The notes below the pieces were generated by a model. It had not been told where the DNA came from. It was given only the letters and a program-made list of their open reading frames with translations, and ran no database searches. Source: Rahnella bonaserana (GTDB lineage: Bacteria; Pseudomonadota; Gammaproteobacteria; Enterobacterales; Enterobacteriaceae). From it: 64,000 nt of DNA. Position numbers and translations under genes: made by a program. Shown here piece after piece: positions 57,652 through 64,000 of the stretch (position 1 is the stretch's first letter; each line of letters begins with the position of its first letter). The DNA lies in the NCBI RefSeq assembly GCF_019049675.1, contig NZ_JAFMOW010000066.1, positions 124,001 through 188,000 on the forward strand. The letters run 5' to 3'.

Positions 57652-59061
57652 ATGTCAACGGATTCTATTAATACCGGCACATCCCCGGTAGCGGGTGAGG
57701 GCGGAATAATTTCAGCCAGCGCCAAACTTTCTGTGAGTGAGAAAATAGGTTATGGGTTAGGAGATGCTGGCGGCACGATAATTACCTGTCTGATCACCAG
57801 TTTTCTGACATTCTTTTATACCGATGTTTTCGGCCTGACGCCTGCGATTGTCGGCACGCTGTTTATTTCCCTGCGTGTGATTGACGCGATTTCCGATCCG
57901 CTGATGGGCATTCTGGCTGACCGCACGCAAAGCCGCTGGGGACGTTTCCGGCCGTGGCAATTGTGGATTGCGTTGCCGATTGGCATCGTGGGTTTCCTGA
58001 CGTTTACCGTGCCCGGCCTGAGTGGCGACGCCAAAATTGCCTACGCCTTTTTTACTTATTTTCTGCTGTCAGTGTCTTACACGGCGATCAACGTGCCGTA
58101 CTGTGCCCTGATTAATACCATGACCACCGATCATCGTGAGGTCATTTCCTGCCAGTCATGGCGTTTTGTGCTCTGCGGTGTGGCGGGATTCATGGTTTCT
58201 GTCGGGTTGCCGTGGCTGGTTCAGGTGCTGGGTAAAGGGAACGCTGCCGCCGGATATCAGCAGGGTGTCGGTCTGTTGTGCGCCCTTGCAGTGGTGATGT
58301 TTCTGTGGTGCTTTTTCACTGTGCGTGAGCGTCTGCCGCTGGCGCTGCTCGGCCAGTTCAGCGTGAAAGAACACATCCGCGGGATGTTGAAAAACGACCA
58401 GTTGCTGCTGGTATTGCTGATGTCTTTCCTGCTGATCAACGTGTTTAACCTGCGCGGTGGCGGCTATATGTATTTCATCACTTACGTGCTGAAAGGGGGC
58501 GCGGGCTATGCCTCGATGTTCTTTGGTATGGTGACACTGGCGTCGATTCTCGGCGCGGTGATCGTCAATCAGCTGACCAAATTTGTCGACAGCGTTCGGT
58601 TGTACATGATCACCAATCTGGTGCTGGCAGTCTTTTCTCTGCTGCTGTGGTTTGTGCCTGCCGGTGAGCAGCATCAGACGCTGTGGCTCGGCATCATCTT
58701 TGTTCACTGCGTGATCCTCGGTTTCACGCTGCCTCTGCACTTTTCCCTGATGGCCTTCGCTGACGATTACGGACACTGGAAAAACGGCATCCGTTCCTCC
58801 GGCATGAACTTCGCCTTCAACCTGTTTTTCATCAAATTAGCCTGGGCATCGAGCGCCGGGATCATCAGCCTGGTGTTCATTCTGGTGTCCTATCAGGCCG
58901 GCGCGGAACACCAGACTGCGGCGTCGCTGAGCGGGATCACTCTTCTGGAAACCCTGTTGCCTGCGGCGATGCATCTGCTGCTGGCGGGCACGCTGATGTT
59001 CTGCAAACTCGATAACACATTGCTGACGCGGATGTCGCATGAACTGGCCGCGAAAATTTAA
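57652..59061 (+). CDS. GPH family sugar:cation symporter
   Basis: A 469-residue, 12-helix carrier of the glycoside-pentoside-hexuronide family (MelB/XynB-like). Family landmarks are [17 protein letters not shown], the cation-site region [28 protein letters not shown], and the later [19 protein letters not shown]. The ATG at 57652 follows GAGGA. The downstream beta-L-arabinofuranosidase implies the substrate is an arabinofuranoside oligosaccharide or arabinosyl compound. Confidence 0.9.
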   Translation: MSTDSINTGTSPVAGEGGIISASAKLSVSEKIGYGLGDAGGTIITCLITSFLTFFYTDVFGLTPAIVGTLFISLRVIDAISDPLMGILADRTQSRWGRFRPWQLWIALPIGIVGFLTFTVPGLSGDAKIAYAFFTYFLLSVSYTAINVPYCALINTMTTDHREVISCQSWRFVLCGVAGFMVSVGLPWLVQVLGKGNAAAGYQQGVGLLCALAVVMFLWCFFTVRERLPLALLGQFSVKEHIRGMLKNDQLLLVLLMSFLLINVFNLRGGGYMYFITYVLKGGAGYASMFFGMVTLASILGAVIVNQLTKFVDSVRLYMITNLVLAVFSLLLWFVPAGEQHQTLWLGIIFVHCVILGFTLPLHFSLMAFADDYGHWKNGIRSSGMNFAFNLFFIKLAWASSAGIISLVFILVSYQAGAEHQTAASLSGITLLETLLPAAMHLLLAGTLMFCKLDNTLLTRMSHELAAKI

Positions 59062-59088
59062 TCGTTATTATCCAATTCAGGAGGTTGT

Positions 59089-61065
59089 ATGTCGTTTTCT
59101 CCGGTTGAGTCTTTAGAAGTGCCGCTCGATAAGGTCAATATTTCTGACGCGTTCTGGCTGGAATATCAGCGGCTGGTCAAAGACGTCGTCGTGCCTTACC
59201 AGTGGAAGGCCCTGAATGATGAGGTCGCAGATGCAGAACCGAGTCATGCCATAGAGAACTTCCGCATCGCTGCCGGGCAAAGTGCGGGGGAGTTTTACGG
59301 TATGGTTTTTCAGGACAGTGATGTGGCGAAGTGGCTGGAAGCCGTCGGCTATTTACTGGCGAAAACGCCGGATCCTGCGCTGGAAGAAACGGCAGACCAG
59401 GTGATCGAACTGCTGGGGGCGGTGCAGCAACCCGACGGCTATCTGAACACGTATTTCACCGTGAAAGAGCCGCAACAGCGGTGGACGAATCTGGCCGAAT
59501 GTCACGAGCTCTATTGTGCCGGACATCTGATCGAAGCCGGCGTGGCTTATGCTCAGGCAACCGGGAAAACGCGTTTGCTGGAGATTGTCTGTAAGCTTGC
59601 TGATCACATTGCGGATGTTTTCGGGCCGGGTGATAAACAGCTGCACGGCTATCCCGGTCATCCGGAAATCGAACTGGCACTGATGCGTTTATACGAAGCT
59701 ACCGGTGAAACCCGCTATCTCGGGCTGACCCGATATTTTGTCGGGCAGCGCGGCGCAGAACCGCATTTCTACGATATTGAATATGAAAAACGTGGCAAAA
59801 CATCGCACTGGAATACTTACGGTCCGGCGTGGATGGTGAAAGATAAAGCCTATAGTCAGGCCCATCTGCCGGTTGCGTTACAGAAGACGGCTATCGGACA
59901 TGCGGTGCGCTTTGTGTATCTGTACGCCGGCGTCGCTCATCTGGCGCGGTTGAGTCAGGATCAGGAAAAGCGCGAGGTCTGCCAGCGGTTGTGGCAAAAC
60001 ATGACTCAGCGGCAGATGTATATCACCGGTTCCATCGGCTCACAAAGCAGCGGCGAAGCATTTTCTTCCGATTACGATTTGCCGAATGACACGGCTTACA
60101 CCGAAACCTGTGCCTCGATCGGGCTGATGATGTTTGCCAACCGTATGTTGCAGATGGATCCGGACAGTCGCTATGCCGATGTGATGGAGCGCGCGCTCTA
60201 TAACACCGTGCTGGCCGGGATGGCGCTCGACGGCAAACATTTCTTCTACGTGAATCCGCTGGAAGTGCATCCGAAAAGTATTCCCTTCAATCATATCTAT
60301 GATCACGTAAAACCGGTGCGTCAGCGCTGGTTCGGCTGTGCCTGTTGTCCGCCGAACATCGCGCGGCTTCTTGCATCCCTCGGCCATTACATTTATACCC
60401 AGCGGCCGGATGGCGTGGACATCAACCTGTATATAGGCAGTGACGTGCAGGCGATGGTCGGCGGCAAACCGTTGCGGCTCAGGCAGTCCGGTGGTTATCC
60501 GTGGACTGAGCACGTTCAGATTGAAATAGATACCGATCAGCCGCTGCACGCCACGCTGGCGCTGCGTTTACCTGACTGGTGCGCCAGTCCGCAGGTGACG
60601 CTTAATGGTAAACCGCTGGCGCTTTCCGCTCTGACGCGCAGCGGATATTTACGTCTGACGCAGGACTGGCAGAAAGGCGATCGCATTGAAATGACATTAC
60701 CGATGCCAGTCACGCGCGTGAAGGGAAACGCCCTGTTGCGGCACGTTGCAGGAAAAGTGGCAATACAGCGAGGCCCGCTGGTGTATTGCCTTGAACAGGC
60801 CGATAACGGCAGTGAACTGCATAATGTACGCCTGCCGCAGGATGCAGAGTTCCGCCTGATTTCAGGCAGCGGACTGTTCGCCGGTAAAGCCTTATTGCAG
60901 ACACAAGGCGAGCGCCGGTTATCGGTTCAGGCCGATCAGCAGCCGTTATATAGCTTTAATCCTCCGGCAGAGGAAACCACGTCACAAACCCTGACGTTCG
61001 TGCCTTATTTTACCTGGGCAAATCGCGGGGAAGGGGAAATGCGGGTTTGGATAGATCAGATCTAA
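59089..61065 (+). CDS. GH127 beta-L-arabinofuranosidase
   Basis: A 658-residue enzyme of family GH127, whose model member is Bifidobacterium HypBA1. It has an (alpha/alpha)6 barrel followed by beta-sandwich domains. The zinc/thiolate site is intact: Glu339 and Cys341 (TETCASIG) and the pair Cys419-Cys420 (CACCPPN), which correspond to Glu338, Cys340, Cys417 and Cys418 of HypBA1, where Cys417 is the nucleophile. It has no signal peptide, so it acts on imported sugar. AGGAGG precedes the ATG, 27 bp after the GPH gene. Confidence 0.92.
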   Translation: MSFSPVESLEVPLDKVNISDAFWLEYQRLVKDVVVPYQWKALNDEVADAEPSHAIENFRIAAGQSAGEFYGMVFQDSDVAKWLEAVGYLLAKTPDPALEETADQVIELLGAVQQPDGYLNTYFTVKEPQQRWTNLAECHELYCAGHLIEAGVAYAQATGKTRLLEIVCKLADHIADVFGPGDKQLHGYPGHPEIELALMRLYEATGETRYLGLTRYFVGQRGAEPHFYDIEYEKRGKTSHWNTYGPAWMVKDKAYSQAHLPVALQKTAIGHAVRFVYLYAGVAHLARLSQDQEKREVCQRLWQNMTQRQMYITGSIGSQSSGEAFSSDYDLPNDTAYTETCASIGLMMFANRMLQMDPDSRYADVMERALYNTVLAGMALDGKHFFYVNPLEVHPKSIPFNHIYDHVKPVRQRWFGCACCPPNIARLLASLGHYIYTQRPDGVDINLYIGSDVQAMVGGKPLRLRQSGGYPWTEHVQIEIDTDQPLHATLALRLPDWCASPQVTLNGKPLALSALTRSGYLRLTQDWQKGDRIEMTLPMPVTRVKGNALLRHVAGKVAIQRGPLVYCLEQADNGSELHNVRLPQDAEFRLISGSGLFAGKALLQTQGERRLSVQADQQPLYSFNPPAEETTSQTLTFVPYFTWANRGEGEMRVWIDQI

Positions 61066-61081
61066 ACCTGTTGATGATGAC

Positions 61082-61108
61082 AAAACCCGGCGTGGGAGCC
61101 GGGTTTTG
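61082..61108. terminator. bidirectional terminator after the GH127 gene
   Basis: The stem AAAACCCGGC/GCCGGGTTTT with a GTGGGA loop is followed by GTTTTT. It lies between the convergent GH127 and MHS transporter genes. Confidence 0.88.
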
Positions 61109-61119
61109 TTTTTCGGGGA

Positions 61120-62463
61120 TCACTGCTTCCAGCTGTGATATTCGCTCCCTCTTCGTCGCGGTGCGGTTTCCGGTAACAGGGCCAGACCAATCACAGAAAC
61201 AACGCCCAGCACGATCATGTAAATGGCCAGCCCGTGATAATCGCCGCCGGTCATTTGCAGGATTTTTACCGCCACCAGCCCGAGGATCCCGCTGCCGATG
61301 AGTGATCCGATTTGCCAGATCAACGCAATACCGCTGCAGCGGATCCGTGTCGGAAACAGTTCCGGGAAGTAAGATGCCTGCGGGGCATAACACATGCTGT
61401 GACCGAATGTCAGCGCCACAATCATTGCTATCTGGGTCACCCAGAAAATATCCAGTTTAAGGGCGAGGAAGAAAGGAATAATCCCGACAGCCAGCAGTAC
61501 CGCACCTGCCATATACACCGGTTTGCGGCCAATGCGGTCGGAAAGTTTTCCCATTAACGGGATAGAGAAAATTTCGAGGATCACCGCCACAATCATGGTT
61601 TGCAGCAGGATACTTTCACTCAGATGATTAGCCTTGCCGAATGCCAGCACAATGACCGTAAACATAGCGAAGGCGCAGGCTTCGATCAGTTTGGCGCAGA
61701 CGCCTTTCACGATAATTCCCGGATACAGTTTGATGACTTCCACTACCGGGCGCGATTCCACCGCTTTGGTTTTGCGGATTTCAGCAAACACCGGCGATTC
61801 ATCAATGCGCAGGCGGATGAACAACCCGACGATCACCAGCAACAGGCTCAGCAGGAACGGAATACGCCAGCCCCAGTCGAGCATTTGTGCCGCGGAAAGT
61901 TGTGAAGTCAGTAAAGCAAAAAGCGCCGACGGCAGCAGGAAACCCAGAGGCGCTCCGATCTGCACCCAACTGGCGAAGAAACCACGACGCTCCGGCGGAG
62001 AATATTCTGCGGTCATCAGCACCGCACCGGCCTGTTCGCCACCGACGCCGAATCCCTGCAATACGCGGATCAGGATCAACAGAACCGGAGCCCAGAAGCC
62101 GATTTTTTCATAGGTCGGCAGAAGCCCGATACAAAATGTCCCCAGTCCGACGATCAGAATGGTGATCACCAGCGCTTTTTTTCTGCCGACTTTGTCGCCG
62201 ATATGGCCAAACACAATGCCACCTAACGGACGGGCAAGAAAACCGACGGCATAAGTGGCGAAGGCCGCCAGCGTACTGATAAGAGGATCATGACTCGGGA
62301 AAAATAACTGACCGAAAAATAGAACGGCTGCCGTTCCATAGGCGAAGAAATCATAATATTCGGCGGCCGTACCAATGGCAGAAGCACCAGCGACGCGTCT
62401 TAATAAACCACGCTGTTCATTTTCAGATGCTTTTGAGAGGGGCTGTGATGATATTTGTGACAT
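61120..62463 (-). CDS. MFS transporter, metabolite:H+ symporter family
   Basis: A 447-residue carrier of the MHS family (ShiA/ProP/KgtP type). Family motifs are GTAAEYYDFFAYGTAA in helix 1, RPLGGIVFGHIGDKVGRKKAL in loop 2-3 and RVLQGFGVGGEQAGA in helix 4. The substrate (a carboxylate, shikimate-like compound or osmolyte) is not determined. I chose the ATG at 62463 with CGGAGC upstream. The 25 extra codons to 62538 lack a binding site. It lies 79 bp downstream of another MFS gene in the same direction. Confidence 0.88.
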   Translation of the reverse strand: MSQISSQPLSKASENEQRGLLRRVAGASAIGTAAEYYDFFAYGTAAVLFFGQLFFPSHDPLISTLAAFATYAVGFLARPLGGIVFGHIGDKVGRKKALVITILIVGLGTFCIGLLPTYEKIGFWAPVLLILIRVLQGFGVGGEQAGAVLMTAEYSPPERRGFFASWVQIGAPLGFLLPSALFALLTSQLSAAQMLDWGWRIPFLLSLLLVIVGLFIRLRIDESPVFAEIRKTKAVESRPVVEVIKLYPGIIVKGVCAKLIEACAFAMFTVIVLAFGKANHLSESILLQTMIVAVILEIFSIPLMGKLSDRIGRKPVYMAGAVLLAVGIIPFFLALKLDIFWVTQIAMIVALTFGHSMCYAPQASYFPELFPTRIRCSGIALIWQIGSLIGSGILGLVAVKILQMTGGDYHGLAIYMIVLGVVSVIGLALLPETAPRRRGSEYHSWKQ

Positions 62464-62542
62464 GGTGAAATGCTCCGGTTTAACAATGACGCGGGTAGCA
62501 ATGCGCCGCTCCCGAAAAGAGAGCGGCTTTTCATTCAAAACA

Positions 62543-63832
62543 TCAGTTGTGAGACAGGGTGGTGGCTGGAGTATGTTTTGGTGGCTTTATCACGAAGAAC
62601 ACCAGAATTGCGCCCAGTGCGGCGACACCACCGGCCAGAATAAAGGCGCTGTCGAAGCGACCCGTGTTTTGGACGATGAAACCGGTGACGACCGGACCGA
62701 TGATGCCAGACACACTGCCGACCAGGTGGATAAATCCGCTGGTGCCGCCGACGCGGGATTTATGCACCACGTCCTGAATAATGGCCCAGTAAATTGCACC
62801 GGTGGTGTACAGGAAGAAAATAGACACCGACATCAGAATAACCGCCGGAACTACGCTGGTGACCACACCGGCCAGAGCAACACAAATCGCTGCGGCTAAC
62901 AGGCTGACCACTAATATAATTTTTCGCGACAGCAATAAACGGCCTGTGATATTAAAAATCTTATCGGAAATATACCCCCCCAGCGCCAGACCGACGAAGC
63001 CGACAATCCACGGAATAACCGTTGTCAGGCTCATCTCTTTAATATTCAGGCCGTGCGCCTGCACCAGATAAGCCGGGAACCAGCTGAGGAAGAAGAATAA
63101 AATGTAGTTGTAACAGAAGAAGGCGAAAGCGGTAACCAGGATAATGGGCTGGCGTAAATAATAACCCAGACCGTGTGCGGCCTGTGCCAGATCTTCTTCT
63201 TCACTGATATTTTCGTTCTTCATCTGATCAACTAAACGTAATTCTTCCGGTGAAACTCGTTTGCTCTTCAGCGGATTATCCGCGACGGTAAAGAACCAGA
63301 CCGCCATCCAGACAATCCCGATGGCAGCGATCACCATAAAGGCCGGACGCCAGCCGAAGGAAATTGCCAGATACCCGACAATCGGCCCGGCAACAGCGCC
63401 GCCCAGAGGCGAACCGGCGCTGAGCAGTCCCATCGCGGTGGCCGCCTGTTTCTTCGGGAACCATCCGTTGATCATCTTATTTGCCGAAGCACAAATAGGC
63501 CCTTCGGCCATACCGAATAATACCCGTAAAATTAACATGGAATAAAAACCGGTCGCGATAGCGGTCATACCACAAAATACCGACCATAATCCGACAGCTA
63601 ATCCCATCACCAGCGTCGGGCCGAATTTATCTACGGCCAGACCACCGATAAAGTTAAATATCGCGTAACCGAAGAAGAAACTGCCAAATATCATGCCGAA
63701 TTGTTCGGGATTAATGGTCAGCTCTTTTTCTATCATCGGAACAGTAATCGACAGCGCAACGCGGTCGAGGTAATTGATCATGTAAACCAGGAACAGCAGG
63801 AATACGATGATCCAGCGTAAGTTCTTGAACAT
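62543..63832 (-). CDS. MFS transporter, anion:cation symporter family
   Basis: A 429-residue carrier of the ACS family (GudP/ExuT-like). It shows NYLDRVALSITVPM in helix 1, the KMINGWFPKKQAATAMGLL loop and a central charged loop (NENISEEEDLAQ). Substrates of close relatives are sugar acids such as glucarate, galactonate or hexuronates. The exact one is not known here. The ATG at 63832 follows GGAGCACCT. It lies upstream of the MHS gene and may share its transcript. The next gene lies beyond the window. Confidence 0.87.
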   Translation of the reverse strand: MFKNLRWIIVFLLFLVYMINYLDRVALSITVPMIEKELTINPEQFGMIFGSFFFGYAIFNFIGGLAVDKFGPTLVMGLAVGLWSVFCGMTAIATGFYSMLILRVLFGMAEGPICASANKMINGWFPKKQAATAMGLLSAGSPLGGAVAGPIVGYLAISFGWRPAFMVIAAIGIVWMAVWFFTVADNPLKSKRVSPEELRLVDQMKNENISEEEDLAQAAHGLGYYLRQPIILVTAFAFFCYNYILFFFLSWFPAYLVQAHGLNIKEMSLTTVIPWIVGFVGLALGGYISDKIFNITGRLLLSRKIILVVSLLAAAICVALAGVVTSVVPAVILMSVSIFFLYTTGAIYWAIIQDVVHKSRVGGTSGFIHLVGSVSGIIGPVVTGFIVQNTGRFDSAFILAGGVAALGAILVFFVIKPPKHTPATTLSHN

Positions 63833-63901
63833 AGGTGCTCCACTTGTTGGTGTCGTTTTAATAGTGTTGCGTTTTTTGTAGGTAGAATATGAGGTACTGC
63901 A

Positions 63902-63936
63902 GACGGGAGGATATTTAAAATCCCCCCGTCATTTTT
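63902..63936 (+). other. hairpin near the window end
   Basis: The stem GACGGGAGGAT/ATCCCCCCGTC, with one mismatch and an ATTTAAA loop, is followed by ATTTTTC on the plus strand. It looks like an intrinsic terminator, but no plus-strand gene precedes it, so its owner is unclear. Nothing else is seen between 63833 and 64000. Confidence 0.4.
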
Positions 63937-64000
63937 CAAAAATAGTCAAATATCAGAATGTCAGTAAAACCTTGCAGCAGGAACGCTGATCTTTCTCAAA

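Overview
The window is 64 kb of chromosome from a member of the Enterobacterales. Nearly every core gene is a close match to its Escherichia coli counterpart (glnB, glyA, hmp, suhB, trmJ, ndk, rlmN, ispG, hisS, bamB, der, xseA, guaBA), and their order follows the E. coli glmY-to-guaA part of the chromosome. The accessory genes (DUF1007/NicO metal pair, protealysin with emfourin, three-subunit FAD dehydrogenase) and the overall base use suggest the Yersiniaceae, perhaps a Rahnella-, Ewingella- or Serratia-like genus. The genus is an inference. I saw no rRNA, tRNA, CRISPR array, insertion sequence or prophage.

Layout. 0-5 kb: an alpha/beta hydrolase, a small exported protein, a second-copy type PBP2 and a GAF-GGDEF diguanylate cyclase. 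5-9.6 kb: the small RNA gene glmY with a sigma-54 promoter and three GlrR sites, then glrK-qseG-glrR and glnB. 10-13.6 kb: a periplasm-facing sugar or polyol dehydrogenase (Tat subunit, GMC flavoprotein with an Fe-S type Cys cluster, triheme cytochrome c). 13.6-19 kb: hmp and glyA (divergent, with NsrR and PurR sites), hcaT and csiE. 19-21 kb: a DUF1007/NicO metal transport pair behind a Zur-like palindrome. 21-30 kb: suhB, trmJ, a strikingly reduced isc locus, pepB, sseB, ndk, rlmN. 29-38.5 kb: pilW-rodZ-ispG-hisS-yfgM-bamB-der, an AEC carrier and yfgJ. 38.5-45 kb: an emfourin/protealysin pair and a LacI-ACS transporter-GH31 module. 45-50 kb: xseA, guaB, guaA. 50-64 kb: a quinone reductase/LysR pair, a DUF3313 lipoprotein, a GNAT enzyme, a TPP riboswitch with thiMD, an unknown protein, GntR and AraC regulators, a GPH transporter with a GH127 beta-L-arabinofuranosidase, and two MFS carriers.

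The most unusual feature is the isc locus. E. coli has iscRSUA-hscBA-fdx-iscX-pepB. Here only iscR and iscS remain. They are split by a 15-bp-stem terminator and two palindromes, and pepB follows directly. IscS keeps its PLP lysine, catalytic cysteine and histidine but lacks about 15 C-terminal residues, the region known to contact the scaffold IscU, which is also absent. The simplest reading is that IscS has been reassigned to sulfur transfer for tRNA and cofactor thiolation, with Fe-S cluster assembly left to another machinery such as SUF outside the window. Several Fe-S proteins encoded here (IscR, RlmN, IspG, the GMC dehydrogenase) would depend on that machinery.
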